A DNA stretch of 64,000 nucleotides from Leguminivora glycinivorella (GCF_023078275.1 NC_062975.1:13119141-13183140), one strand, 5' to 3'. Positions 34,493 through 46,092 are shown, numbered from the stretch's first letter. The notes: generated by a model from the sequence alone, not told the origin. Numbers and translations are program-made.

Positions 34493-34560
34493 TCCTCTGG
34501 TGACCAAGCGTAGATGCCGGGACTCTTTCTTCCCTCTGGTGACCAAGCGTAGATGCCGTA
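34493..34560 (+). repeat. Direct repeat, 2 x 27 bp
   Basis: CCTCTGGTGACCAAGCGTAG continuing into ATGCCG occurs twice, 41 bp apart. Confidence 0.85.
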
Positions 34561-34955
34561 GTTGTCTTGTAGAAACTTCCTATATTAATACAGTACATAT
34601 CTCGCGGCGACAATAGTTTTAAGGAAAATGTCTTATATAGTTTTAAGGAAGTCTTTTTTATATAAGAGTCTTTTTCAGTACAGATGATATTTTTTTTACG
34701 CACTAGTGCGAGAAGTGGTTCATTATATGCCAGGTCAAAACTTCGGAGTGCTATCTGTACTGAAAAACGTCGTACGATACACGTGCGAAAAGGAAATTCG
34801 TAACTCGTGTCGATTTAAAACACTCCCTCGGTCGTGTTTTAATTTATCGCCACTCGTTTCGAACTTCCTTTTTTACGCACTTGTATCGTAATATACTATT
34901 ATCTACATATATTTCGTTTCAAAAAGTGCAACTCAAATGTTTTCGTAAGTACATG

Positions 34956-35006
34956 TAATTAGGAAGTGGCATAAAATAAATTTTATTTTATGCCACTTCC
35001 TAATTA
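34956..35006. repeat. Perfect palindrome, 25-bp arms
   Basis: TAATTAGGAAGTGGCATAAA plus five bases is followed by its exact inverse, with one central T. Confidence 0.95.
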
Positions 35007-35017
35007 TAGTACTTGAA

Positions 35018-35070
35018 TTTCAGTTATAGTACATGAAGTTTAATTTAAACTTCATGTACTATAACTGAAA
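35018..35070. repeat. Perfect palindrome, 25-bp arms
   Basis: TTTCAGTTATAGTACATGAA plus five bases is followed by its exact inverse after three central bases. It begins 11 bp after the previous palindrome. Confidence 0.95.
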
Positions 35071-35578
35071 CCTTGAAATACTGAGTCTGAAAACACTGAC
35101 AAACATTCTTCGAAACTAATTTGTTTCTGTTTTAAGTACTTAACTTTTCAGGAAACTTTTATTCCCCGTAAGAGACCTCTACGAGTAATAAATTAGAGCT
35201 ATTTAATCAATTAAAAGTTTTAAGAAGTTAAGGTATTTACATCTTAGAAATACCAAGGATAGTGTTGTTTTAGAGTAGCTAATTTTGTGTAAATGACTTT
35301 TTACAACACCAACTGATATTTTTAAAAACATCTTGATATTTTGAAAACTGACAAGGAAGTTGCATTTTATCCACAAAAGTGCTAACTGCTAAGTAATTTC
35401 ATGCAAATTTTAACTTGCGCCAGGCTGGCTGGTCGACTTACGTTTAAACGATGATTTTTAATCATAAATGTTAAACAAATTTATCAATTTTATATATTCG
35501 TAGTTTACGTAGAGAGAGATAACTACGATACGCTACAGAGCACGACCGATTTGTAACTTCTGTTTGTCTACACACTCT
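35071..35578. other. Intergenic, nothing recognised
   Basis: AT-rich, no gene. Confidence 0.4.
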
Positions 35579-35580
35579 GG

Positions 35581-35690
35581 CAGGCAAGCATGGTCGCGCG
35601 ATAAATGATAAAACATCAGGCCGTTTCTTTCGCTCTTACAAATAATACGATAGGGACGACCTGATGTTTTATCAGTTTTATCATGCCTGC
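35581..35690. mobile_element. Foldback MITE, GCATGGTCG family, copy 3
   Basis: CAGGCAAGCATGGTCGCGCG start, CATCAGGCC / GACCTGATG inner pair; the right end is rearranged and shorter. Confidence 0.75.
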
Positions 35691-35693
35691 TGG

Positions 35694-37380
35694 TATGCAT
35701 ATGCACGCACAGGTCTTAAAATTAGGTAGTAGCCACATTTAGGGACTTGAGTCAGTCAGTTGTTTTAAATGTTGGTTCTCTATCCCATAAGGCCATCTAA
35801 AATCTATTGATTGTACAATTAACCAGTTAACCAAATAGATGACGTCCGCTACTCAGCAGATAGCTGAACGGGTTTGAGGGGTTCTGGACCTTGTTTGCCA
35901 ACCAAATTATCAACAATACTCTCCGTTGTTATCAAAATGGCGACAAATAATGAGATTTTAATACACTAACCCTTTTGGGATACGGGCGCATGTCACAAAT
36001 AATTAGGTAAGTATATTTGAATTATTTATAACACTTTTGATTTTTGGTTTCCTCGTGGCAAATTCAACATCGTATGGATTGTTAATTATATGGCAAATGC
36101 CGAATCGTATGGATTATTCATTATAAAACTTATCATAGATATTACAAGGAGTAGTATAGATCCATGAACTAAATAAAGAGCAAGCCTTTATTTCATAAGA
36201 CCTATAACTATGTGAGTCAATAAGCTATGTGAGTTCCTGGTTTTTATAATTGTAACTTACTTCTAAAACATCTACTGAAGAAGTAGGTATCCTTAAAAAA
36301 GTAAATCACATGACAACTACAACTACACACTAAATCACGTAATATTTTTTTGTTATGTTATTTGTTTTCATTCCCAAATATGCGCGATTGCGTAAAGGTG
36401 CTTCTTACTGGGTTATATTTTCATTGTACATAATATAATATGTGACAGACAAGTATTGGTATCTCTGTCTTACTCACACGTTAGACTTCAATAGTTGCGG
36501 GCCACAGACAGTAGTAAAAATATGGGCCGTTTAGACTCCTTAACACGGTACACCGGATGGAAATGCGATTGCTCCGGCCCCTAGGCAGTGTATGTGTAAG
36601 TATTTGAAGTGCTATAAATGGGGTATTTTATTGATATTATTGCACCTGATTGCACTGTCGTAACGGGCACAATTGTTATGATATATTTCGTCACTACTTT
36701 TAAAAAATCTCGTATCTCACGCTGTTCCTCAAAGTTAAAACGCAGTAAGTCTATATGCATTCCATACATACTTACTACAATTTTCTTTTCATTGACAGAC
36801 GAAGATACAAGTTTTTTTAAAAGTAGTGACGATTTTATTGTTTCTCTATGATGTTTATGAATGAACTATGACAACGACAGGTCTGTACTCTGAGTATAAC
36901 TACACCCAGATCCCACAGTCAAACTGTGCAAACAGTTTTGGGGGACATTGCATTTATATTCAAGTTTTTATGTAAGATGTTGACAGTAAATAAATAAAAA
37001 GAAAATAAATATGCAGTGTGCTACCATAATGGAGGCATCTAATAAAACCGATAATAATATGATCCATTAGCAATCTATTGTTGTATGTTACATAACTCGG
37101 ATATATTACCTAAAATTTGTTCTTAAATCTGACGAAATTCCGGACTATCCTTACTGAATAAACATTGTAAACGAAAATAACACACTTGGTCACACCGGTT
37201 TATAATTCAAAAGTATAAATATTTCAATACCTTGATTTTTTTTTGCAGTAATGCATAATAATTATTTGCTTTAGGATCTGTAATGGATTGACAGTAACGC
37301 TGTTTTCAACGCGAACAGAACTATTCTGTACTGTAAGTTTTTTATGTTTTATAAATTTTATAACAATCAATGAATATTAC
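35694..37380. other. Intergenic, nothing recognised
   Basis: There is no supported gene. A weak inverted pair (CGTCACTACTTTTAAAAAA / TTTTTTTAAAAGTAGTGACG) spans about 36688-36831 and may be another foldback element. Confidence 0.45.
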
Positions 37381-37460
37381 AGAACTTCTTACAAAGATCG
37401 ACTAAGCCCCACGGTATGCTCAAGAAGGCTTGTGTTGTAAGTACTCAGACAACGATATAT
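37381..37460 (-). mobile_element. tRNA-derived SINE, copy 4 (3' fragment)
   Basis: CTTACAAAGATCGACTAAGCCCC...CAGACAACGATATATG matches only the 3' half of copy 1; the tRNA head is absent. Confidence 0.7.
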
Positions 37461-38050
37461 GCGGTCTTTAACCTAAATCCGATAATAATAAATGATCGAT
37501 GGAATCAGGCGTTACTTTGCGGAAATCCATGTTAATCGTAAACTAGAACTTTCCTTTGCTAATCCGCGAATAGATAACGTGCAAATCAATCAGTGCTAAC
37601 CTGTTATAATTACTTGCGTATTTTTTACATGCAATTAATTTTCCCACCCTCCCACCGGATTAGCAAGTTTACGAATAATAAATGATCCACTAACAATGGT
37701 TTGCTTATGTATAAGCAAATCATAGTTAAGTATTTGAATAACAGCAAAGTGGCATTATAAAATTTCCGAAATCCACAGACTGCGTGCTCTTCGTTATTGA
37801 ACATATTATAAACCGGGTCACTCGCGTGTAAAAAGTCGAAAAACGCTCTACATGTTTCGCTCCGTAACGAGGAGCATTTTCATTGAGTACGCGAGATGAT
37901 GACTCGGCGCGAGCGTTGGCTGCGGCCAGGGCGGCGAGAAATTACTCTCATTTTCGGCACAATTGTCATTTGTAACCTTTTAGAACGGTGTTCAGTGTTC
38001 AGTTTCATCATACAATGCATGTGATAGTTCATATTACCTCTTTCTTACGT

Positions 38051-38202
38051 GGTGCCGTAGCCGAATGGCATTTCTGCGACGCGAAACGAAAACGAAAGGC
38101 CGCGAAAGTTAGTCTGGCTCTGTCGCGCCAATACGCACGAGCGATAGAGATAGATATCTACGAGCGTTTCGTTTCGTGAGCGTTTGAGCCATTCGGCTAC
38201 CT
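38051..38202. mobile_element. Foldback MITE, GTAGCCGAATG family, copy 2
   Basis: GTAGCCGAATGGCATTTCTG start and GAGCCATTCGGCTAC end, inverted. Same family as 8306-8458 in opposite order. Confidence 0.8.
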
Positions 38203-38755
38203 AACCTGATTAGACTATGTACATATTGTAGAAAACTGATTATACGGATGTGGATAAAATTATGTATGTAACTGTACATAATTAAGCATTAAAACACTCG
38301 TGTACAAGTCGCATAAAAAATATTGAATTATCGCTATTAGCGCCTGTTGATATCTGATCTGTGGCTGTACTCAAGGAATGTTCAATGCGTGAACTCCACA
38401 ACAAACATGACCTACATTTTCTACCAAAATGGAATGTAGGTACCTAAATGCATTTCCTTCATTTTCAGAGTGTATTGAGGATTTTAGTTGGCATAGTCCG
38501 CGACACTTTATTGATTTATATTCATTGCCGGAGCACGGTGCGGAAAAATCAGTATTCCACCTGCATTTTAGGAACTTACTGAAGGTTACAAATTGTGTAA
38601 CTTACTTCCTGACAATTTTTATCTGAAAATAAAAAACAATCATTCACCTTCTACCTTCCATTGTATATTCGTTTCGCCATTCTTGTTTACGTGTATCATA
38701 AGTAGTTTATTTTTGTATGTATTTTGTATTTAGGTAATTTCGGTACCCAATAAAA

Positions 38756-38997
38756 TCCATACTTAATATTATAAATGGGAAAGTGTATGTCTGTTTGTTT
38801 GTCCGTCTTTCACGGTAAAACTGAGCGACGAATTGAAGTGATTTTTATGTGGAGATAGTTAAAGGGATGGAGAGTGACATAGGCTGCTTTTTCTCTTTTT
38901 TTAACCCCCCACTTCCTCAAAATAAGGGGTGGAAGTTTGTATGGAGCATTCCGCAATTTTCGAATTTAACGTGAGCGAAGTCGTGGGCGAAAGCTAG
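38756..38997 (+). mobile_element. Non-autonomous mini-Helitron
   Basis: Starts A/TCCATACTTAATATTATAAA and ends GCGAAAGCTAG/T. It is 242 bp, the longest of the four copies in the window. Confidence 0.87.
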
Positions 38998-40085
38998 TCT
39001 TACTATTTTAGGCAGTTCATCTAAGAACCTTTCTTCAAACAAATTATTACATTACGATATACTTAAGCGCGGAAAAGAGCAATTTCGAAACGAGTTGCGA
39101 TAAATTAAAACACGTCCAAAGACACCCCCTTTGGTTTAAAGCGATATAAGTTATGAATTTCCTTTTCGCACGTGTATACTAATCTAATTTGTTTGAAGAA
39201 AGGTTCTTAGATGACGTTCTTCAGTACACATGGCCCTCTGAAGTTTCGACCTGACAATAAATGAACTACCTACTTTGCGCACTAGTGCGGGAAAAAAAGT
39301 ACTATCAGTACCGAATACATACTACATGATTGTAGTGTATTTGTAAATCAATACAAGTTACGAATCCTTTTTTCGCACGTGTGCATACCTATTGTACTTC
39401 GTTTTACAGTACATAAGGCCCTTTGAAGTCTCGACATGACAGTTCTGTTAATGTACGTACAACTTTACGAACTAATACTGTAATAGTCATTTGTTTTACA
39501 AGGGGGCAAAGTAGTTGTTTAACCGCACGTGCTAATATTGATACCCGAGCAAGCGAAAGATTCCAATATTGAACCGCGAGCGTAGCGACTGGTTCAAAAA
39601 GTGGAATCTTGAGCGTTGCGAGGGTTTCAAGGCACGTAGGTTAAACAAACTTTGCCACCGAGTGAAACACAACATTTTTCACCACACCAACACGAACAAA
39701 ATACTAACTATAGAACATCAAGTTAAATCAAATCTATCAATTTATTCAATATTTATGATTCAAAATCATCATTCATAGGTAAATTCTACCAGCCAGCTTA
39801 AGACATCAAGTTAAAATTTGTATGAAATTACTTTGCGCTATCTGTTTTCGAATAGCAAAGTAAGCCTTTAACAGTTGGTGTGGTGAAAAATTAATTTTGA
39901 CACTGACTTGATCCATATCGTACTAGAGATAACTTTTTACACGTATTAAAATACAATTTTTCGATGAGTCTTTATTTATTAACAAATACATATTGATTTA
40001 GATTTACATAGAATTAAAACTACTTGTAAATATAAATTAAACTGTAAAATAAAATAATAAAGTATCTATAGATGTCTACCTAAGA
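38998..40085. other. Intergenic, nothing recognised
   Basis: It includes words such as TTTGCGCACTAGTGCGG and TTTTTTCGCACGTGTG that also occur at 34695-34880. This suggests another dispersed repeat, but I could not set boundaries. Confidence 0.4.
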
Positions 40086-40480
40086 AAAGTCCCCCCAAGG
40101 GCTCCAAGTACATCCCCTGCGGAAGGGCCCGGCACAGTATAATAAACAGTACAGTATGGCCACTCTCGCTCCCCGCTGAAAGTGCCGCCCACCCCTCTCG
40201 GTTACCTCACAGTTACCGCCTGTCAAAAACGCTATCAGTCGACCTGTCATATCTCACTCATACAAGCATGGTACGCTTTCACCTACACGATTTTAGAAAG
40301 TGTGCTAGGAACGCGCCCCTTTCATATATTTGATCGCCAGTGTCCGAGGTGTGATTCCGGACCGTATTACGGTTGCGTAGTCTTTTTTAATACAAAAATA
40401 TATGAGAATACGATTTATCTAATCGTATTCCATAATTTCATCTTAAATTCAAACGCAATCGCTAAAAATAAGGAATGACT
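40086..40480. other. GC-richer unidentified segment
   Basis: Base composition rises sharply here within AT-rich DNA. A 98-codon frame at 40182-40478 has no recognisable domain. This may be a dispersed repeat or UTR; not assigned. Confidence 0.35.
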
Positions 40481-40865
40481 TCAATACTGTTAAAATCAGT
40501 TAAAGAATAACTTTACGATCAACAAAATAAATAAGACTGTTTAAACGCCATATCTTACTATATTAGCATAAAATATGGTTTCCTCGAGAATAAAATTAGT
40601 ACTTGTCTGTGTTTATAAGAAGCGAAATAACCCACCGTGACTTGAAAAGTTCAAAGAAATAAATTTTAAACTCGTTGCGCAAATTAATGTATTCTACATC
40701 AAAATCAGCTGCTGCATTTTATTCAGTTGCTGTGCGAATTTCGTAAAGTTAAAAACCTATGGATTGTGAATAAAAGATAACCAACAATTTACAATTAGGT
40801 AATTACTAAAAATTGGAAATCTGCGTTGACGTGTTCAACGAAAACAGAAAATGAGTATTTTTATC

Positions 40866-41205
40866 ATAAATGGGCCATTATTTTTAAAATTGTCCACCCC
40901 ACTTTTTTTGGATTTGGAAATTTTTAGGTGGTTTCCACTCAGAATCGCGAGCTCTTTCAATTTTAATAGGAGAAAAAAAGTGTCCCTAGGTTTTTTCCCC
41001 ATTCCGTTACCATTTTTTCATACATTTTGTATGGCGGTAACGAAATGGAAGGTTCGAAAAAATGTATGGGAATCTTGGGAATTTTTTTCCTATCAGGATC
41101 GAAAGACCTCACGATTCTGAGTAATAATCGCGTAAAAAATACCCTTGTTACAAAAAAAGTGGGGTGGACAACTTTGAAAAAAATGGCCCAAATAATGGGT
41201 AACAA
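40866..41205. mobile_element. MITE with ~35-bp inverted ends
   Basis: GGGCCATTATTTTTAAAATTGTCC...CCACCCCAC is inverted at the right (GTGGGGTGGACAAC...AAATGGCCC). An inner pair, GGTAACGAAATGG / CCATTCCGTTACC, is also inverted. Confidence 0.8.
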
Positions 41206-41799
41206 ACACAAATATTGAATAGAGAATGGGAAAGTAATTATAAAATGTACAATTTGTATTTAATCGTTTTGAATACTGTGCAAAATTGTTTTGCATTTCA
41301 AATACTTAGAGGACATCGAGGTTAGTTGAAACAATGTGATGTTTGAGAAACCTCATGCTATTAGTGATTTCTCTAAAGGAGACAATTGCTTTTGGTTTGT
41401 ATCGGGAACCATCGAGCACAAGTTACAGACTAAGAATACTGAGATCTAAATTATACACGTATTTTATTACATCAAACGATAAAATATTGAGCGAAACGGG
41501 AAATGGAAAAAAAAAAACAATATGTTGTTCATTTCCGTGATTCGATATTCCAAGTCCTTTAATTGCAAATTCCTGTGATATCAAAAGAAAGGGTTATAAG
41601 TAGGTTACAAATATATTTAGGCATATCACTTTAGCATTTTCTCTAAAAACTTGATATAACATATTATATGAAAACGTTTAAAAATAACTGAAATTGAACC
41701 GCTCAAGTTTAAAAACGACTGAATATATGTCATAATCTCTACTAAATAATTCCGTGATAATGTACATAACTAGGTAGGTAATAATTCCGTGACACGAGG
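41206..41799. other. Left flank of the palindromic Polinton
   Basis: No gene. The words AATAATTCCGTGA occur twice (about 41745 and 41782) next to the boundary. They are not repeated on the right flank. Confidence 0.5.
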
Positions 41800-41820
41800 G
41801 TAATCATATGGATTGCGATT

Positions 41821-41840
41821 CTAACCTAACCTAACCTAAT
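41821..41840 (-). repeat. Telomere-like TTAGG run, left end
   Basis: Nearly four TTAGG units (read on the minus strand) about 20 bp inside the left end. More degenerate ACCTAAC words continue inward to about 41950. Confidence 0.85.
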
Positions 41841-42816
41841 TAAAATACCTAACTTTTCCATTCGTAACCTAACCAAATTTAATTAAAACCTACTCTTAGT
41901 TAACCTAAGTAGTCTAGACTTACCTTTATGAAACCTAACTGAGTTTCACCTACTTTTACTTTTATTTCTATAAATGTAGGTATTTATGAAATGTATTATA
42001 ATTACGTTTTAACTTAAGAACTTCTGAGTTACATTTAAGTTTATCCAAATACCTAAACTTAACGATCCTATCTAGCGTATCTTTCTTTTTCTCGAATATT
42101 TATGATATCTTATACCTATTTCTATCATACATCTCTTTGTTGTATTACCAAATTTGTACATATGATTAATAAGTCAATTTTTTGATTACGTCTTAATAAA
42201 AGTTAATTTCCCATCTTATCAAACTTTTTTTTTTTTTTTTACATATATTTCAATGTTTTGTATCTGAATAAACCTCGGTAATTTTGTGAAGTTGCGTTTT
42301 TGCTTAATTGCTTTATTTATTGTACCTTCTTTGAATAATTTACTTACCTATGTCTATTATTATTTTTTATGACTTGTGTATTGTTTAAGAGAATGCATAC
42401 TTTCAATAAACTTGTTACGACGTGAGAAACTGAGAACCGGTTAAAACATGTTTAAGGCTAATTCTATGTGAATAAAAATGTCTTTTGTGCATTTTTAAAG
42501 ATAATATATATTTATTGTTTCCGCTTATTTGAATAATTCGGGTTTTGGGTAAAGAGATCCTTCGACGAACATGTCAAGGCATGATACTTTCTATTCATAT
42601 TTAACAAAGAGCATTAACTGGTGTAAACATGTTTTAGACTAACGCACCGGTAATTCTTGTGACTTGAATTTATTATTGTAACAACTTAGTTGCTTTATTA
42701 TAGATGTTTATTGTATTGTAAAATGACAAAAAGTTTATTGTTTGCGTTCAGGTATAAGATGAACTGGTTGAAACAAGATTTATGGTACGTTCCCCTGCTC
42801 TCTACCATATTACGAG

Positions 42817-42824
42817 TATAAAAG
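42817..42824 (+). promoter_or_regulatory. TATA box of the small spliced gene, left arm
   Basis: TATAAAAG lies 134 bp before the ATG at 42958, with no ATG between them that would need to be skipped in a strong context. Confidence 0.6.
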
Positions 42825-42957
42825 CCAAAGAGAGTCGAGGCTGAATAAGTATTCCTGTAGAGGCAGCCTTCTGTACCAGAGCTCCTTGTATCTAGTGTGG
42901 TATATAGAGAAGTGGAGTGTGCGTTCAAAAGTGAAGTGTTTATAGACAGATCCAACA

Positions 42958-43560
42958 ATGGACGTGAGTATGTTTTTCTTTTTAAATTACTGTAACCCAT
43001 ATTGCCTTTTTATAATATTGTTTCGTCTAGTGTTCTTTGTATTTAATTAATAGAATTGTTAATAGTTTTTAAAATATTGTCTTTCATTGTTTCAGTTCTC
43101 TGAAAATACTTTCAAGAACTATTACTACCCGGAAAATCAGGGTGATTCAACCGATGAGGAAGGTACAGCTGGTTTCAAAGTTAAGCAAGCCCTCGCAAAG
43201 AAACGTCCTGGAAATAATATTGACAGCTTCTTTGAACGACCTAAAAAGCAGTGTAAAACCTTGAAACGGTCTTCGAATGTAAGCAAAAGTTCGCCAGAAG
43301 GCGTGGCTAATTTATCATCTGGACAAGATGATGGGGCGTATTCATCTCACTTAATTAAAATAGAGATATATGATATGCAAACAATCAAAAACATCCCAGC
43401 CACGGAACACTGGAAGCACGCGGACGTCAGACTGAAGTATTTTGCGTTGGAAGACGACTTGGAATTACAAAATACGCGAAATATTGTATATAATATTACA
43501 AAACAATTAGCTTCTAAGGACACATGTGTAAAATATTTTATAGATAATAAGAAACAGTGA
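42958..43560 (+). CDS. Small spliced Polinton protein with PCNA-box-like motif, left arm
   Basis: Exon 1 is only ATGGAC (42958-42963), followed by a GTGAGT donor. Exon 2 runs 43096-43560 after a TTGTTTCAG acceptor. The product is 156 residues and starts MDFSENTFKNYYYPE. It has an acidic patch (STDEEG), a basic region and NNIDSFFERPKKQCK, which resembles PCNA-interacting (PIP) boxes of the IDSFF type. I do not recognise the family. It is transcribed towards the capsid genes and converges on the protease. The same two-exon structure is kept in the right arm. PCNA binding is inference. The glutamine usual at PIP position 1 is absent. Confidence 0.72.
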
Positions 43561-43791
43561 TAAATATAATTTTTAACGATAGCAGTAGGATAGTGTTAAA
43601 GTGTTTCACATTTCTTATCTTTCCTTTTTATGATTTAAGTAAATTTCCTTGTAAGATATTCTTTTGCATTGTTTCACATTCCAAACAAAATAAATAAGAA
43701 ATAAAATGGTGTCAAATGTCTGTAGTTTTATAAAGGTTACTATGTGAGAATTCAAAATAAAAATCATTATTACCAGTACACGTATTTTTAT
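43561..43791. other. Convergent gap between small gene and protease, left arm
   Basis: Polyadenylation region shared by two converging genes. AATAAA-type signals lie on both strands. Mirrored at 61718-61953. Confidence 0.6.
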
Positions 43792-44235
43792 TTATTTCAC
43801 AAAAAAGGTCTTAAACATATTTCGTAATACTAGATCATTACATAAAGAATTATCAGAAAACAAGTTAAGCATATGTTTCATAGATTTTCCATGAAACTTA
43901 AAATACAAATAAACTAAACAATATTCACCACAAACAGAAGTGAAATGGTTTTGAAGTGATTTATTATTGTAAAACCACCGTCTCGTATTTCTATCTAGAA
44001 ATGACTTATGATAACCGGAAGGTTTCCTGCCAAAGGAGTCAAAATATTCACCTACACCATTTACATCAATGTGTATAGCAACCCAATGGGAACCCGGTTT
44101 TGAATCAGGGTCCAAATTACTGACAATAAAGGTAGGTAGATTAACCCGAATAGGTATTTTGTTGGCAGCAAAAACATTTGAATTAAACAATGGGTTTAGT
44201 TTCCTCATACAAAATTGAATTTCTTTAGTATCCAT
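43792..44235 (-). CDS. Adenain-type cysteine protease, left arm
   Basis: 147 residues. It shows the C48/adenain catalytic pattern: His in GSHWVAIHID, Asp in EYFDSFGRKP and Cys in SVCGEYCLVY, in the right order and spacing. In Polintons and adenoviruses this protease cuts capsid precursors during virion maturation. The length is short but matches the compact Polinton type. A TATAAATA box lies about 80 bp upstream. The right-arm copy differs only at the last residues. Confidence 0.87.
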   Translation of the reverse strand: MDTKEIQFCMRKLNPLFNSNVFAANKIPIRVNLPTFIVSNLDPDSKPGSHWVAIHIDVNGVGEYFDSFGRKPSGYHKSFLDRNTRRWFYNNKSLQNHFTSVCGEYCLVYLYFKFHGKSMKHMLNLFSDNSLCNDLVLRNMFKTFFVK

Positions 44236-44315
44236 AGTTAAGTAACATATACAAATTATTGATGATCATGCAAACAATGATGAATTCCAAATAAAATAAA
44301 TTAAAGAGAACGGGG

Positions 44316-44323
44316 TATTTATA
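44316..44323 (-). promoter_or_regulatory. TATA box of protease, left arm
   Basis: TATAAATA (minus strand) lies just after the hexon stop and 80 bp before the protease ATG. Confidence 0.55.
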
Positions 44324-44329
44324 TGTTTC

Positions 44330-45640
44330 TTAACTATTGTAATCTACAGATACATCACGATTTTTATTTATTTCAATTATATTATCAAATTCTGCATACA
44401 CAATACAATTAATGGTACTAGTTAGAGCGGAATCAAAACGTACTTCTATCCGAACGCTACCATGTCTAACAAGATTCCAGTGTGAAGTTGAATTAGCAGA
44501 TAAATCAGGAGTTAAATCAAAACACAATAAACAATAACCTTGACCAAAATCTGTTCTGCTTATTCCATTACCCTCGTTATGGAAATGAATACCAGTTCCA
44601 GAAAATAGAGTGTGATATGCTGCTGCTATTGTACCAGAACTAAATGAAGGTTGTAATGTTTTAGAAGGAACTTCATGACCATCTACGAACAAACTAAATG
44701 AATTCATATTATAATGTTGAAAATTAAACGGATTTAATGCTAAATTACCATTAAAACCTGAATTTGATACAAATCCAATAATACATCTTTTAGGAATTTG
44801 TCCGAGAAATATATTATCTAATGTTTTACCCTGAACCCCCGTTGGTATTGTGAGAACCTTAACTTCTGCCCTCGTAATGGGGTACTTCGCAGTTGTTGTG
44901 GCTAATACTTTTTGATGGGCTAACAAAACACTAGGATTGATTCTCGTTCTCCTTACAATGAGGCTGGCATCCATTATTTGTACTTTGAATTTTTTATCTT
45001 GGTGGCAAATAAGATTGAATGATTCTTTTGAGCGAACTAACTTAATACGTAGTTCTACACCATTTATTAAGAATTTCTCTTGATTAAATATATCACCATG
45101 TAAATGACCAATCATTTCTACTTCCTTACTCTCCTTGATAAATTCCAGCCTTTTGTTAAACCCTTTGTTGTTAACGTCAACAGTATCCATATAGCCCGGC
45201 GTATCTTCATACCACAATCCACAAGTAAGATGAGTTGTTTTGGCTGCTGGTCCGTAGTTGAGAAGATTTTCCATATAAGCACGGTAGGCATATGTATTGT
45301 TTGGTGGTGATATGAGTTTTTGATTTAAATATACATCAAGTTGATTAAAAAGAGAATGTAACCAGTTATTGGTGGGTCCAACTGCAGCATCTGCTTTTAA
45401 TTTAGTACCATCTTGGTTCAACACTTTAGCAGTAATGTGTATCATTGTGTGTGATAGATCTATGTAGTCATCACCTGATCCAGGTACTTGAAATTCGATT
45501 GGACCGTCATCGCTTAAAGATGAAATTGGTTTATAATGAATCCACTGTCCGCTTTCAATGCTTGTTTGAGTTGATGGAAGGGCAAATATATCTAATTCAG
45601 ATTTCGCACACTCACATGAATGATTATGTAAAAATGACAT
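44330..45640 (-). CDS. Hexon-like major capsid protein, left arm
   Basis: 436 residues. This is a long, beta-rich protein between core and protease genes. It resembles the invertebrate Polinton/adintovirus proteins often annotated as F54H12.2-like, which are thought to be double-jelly-roll capsid proteins. Supporting features are its place in the gene order and motifs such as WIHY.PISSLSDDGPIEFQV near the N-terminus and LRIKLVRSKESF centrally. The fold itself cannot be seen from sequence. It starts 26 nt after the core stop. One residue (Pro at about 38) differs from the right arm (Gln). Confidence 0.78.
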   Translation of the reverse strand: MSFLHNHSCECAKSELDIFALPSTQTSIESGQWIHYKPISSLSDDGPIEFQVPGSGDDYIDLSHTMIHITAKVLNQDGTKLKADAAVGPTNNWLHSLFNQLDVYLNQKLISPPNNTYAYRAYMENLLNYGPAAKTTHLTCGLWYEDTPGYMDTVDVNNKGFNKRLEFIKESKEVEMIGHLHGDIFNQEKFLINGVELRIKLVRSKESFNLICHQDKKFKVQIMDASLIVRRTRINPSVLLAHQKVLATTTAKYPITRAEVKVLTIPTGVQGKTLDNIFLGQIPKRCIIGFVSNSGFNGNLALNPFNFQHYNMNSFSLFVDGHEVPSKTLQPSFSSGTIAAAYHTLFSGTGIHFHNEGNGISRTDFGQGYCLLCFDLTPDLSANSTSHWNLVRHGSVRIEVRFDSALTSTINCIVYAEFDNIIEINKNRDVSVDYNS

Positions 45641-45666
45641 TATTTAGTTTGAAAATATATCGTTAT

Positions 45667-46092
45667 TTATATCTTTTTTATTTTTTTACTTCCTCTTCGT
45701 CGCGATGCTTTTAGAGCAATGAGCGGTTCCCTTCTTTTATTGGACATTTTATACCCAGATCCTGACATAAGGGAATCAATTTTTTCATCGGCCTTTCTTT
45801 TCAGGTTTGCACTTGCTTCCTTGAATCGTGATCGTATGGAACTGTCTATAGGGCGAGCATTTACCATATCAGATAAGAGTCCAACTCCTGCTCCTAAAGT
45901 TTCTTTTCCAATGGTTCTTAAACCACTAGATAATAAAGGGAGTACGGATCTAAATAGTCCTCCCAAAAAACTGCCTATACCATGTCCTCTTTGATATGGA
46001 ACTCCCTTATAGACAATTCCTACACCAGAGCCGGCTTGGTGTGAATAATAATGTTCGTAAGGACAAGAGGTTGATGATCTGTTATACATCAT
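45667..46092 (-). CDS. Glycine-rich core/minor protein (pVI/pX-like), left arm
   Basis: 141 residues from the ATG that overlaps the penton stop (ATGA). It has a Tyr/Ser-rich start, then the amphipathic glycine-rich stretch GIGSFLGGLFRSVLPLLSSG, a coiled basic middle and a strongly basic tail (ASRRRGSKKIKKI). Small proteins with a glycine-rich amphipathic helix and a basic end are typical of Polinton/adintovirus virion core proteins. They resemble adenovirus pVI/pX in size and charge. A longer frame opening at 46122 is possible, but the overlapping ATG is preferred. Confidence 0.68.
   Translation of the reverse strand: MMYNRSSTSCPYEHYYSHQAGSGVGIVYKGVPYQRGHGIGSFLGGLFRSVLPLLSSGLRTIGKETLGAGVGLLSDMVNARPIDSSIRSRFKEASANLKRKADEKIDSLMSGSGYKMSNKRREPLIALKASRRRGSKKIKKI

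Noticed and set aside
42698..43000. 100-codon frame antisense to the small Polinton gene (mirrored at 62514-62816)
   Set aside because: It covers the promoter, leader and first intron of the opposite gene, and both arms keep it only because the arms are identical.
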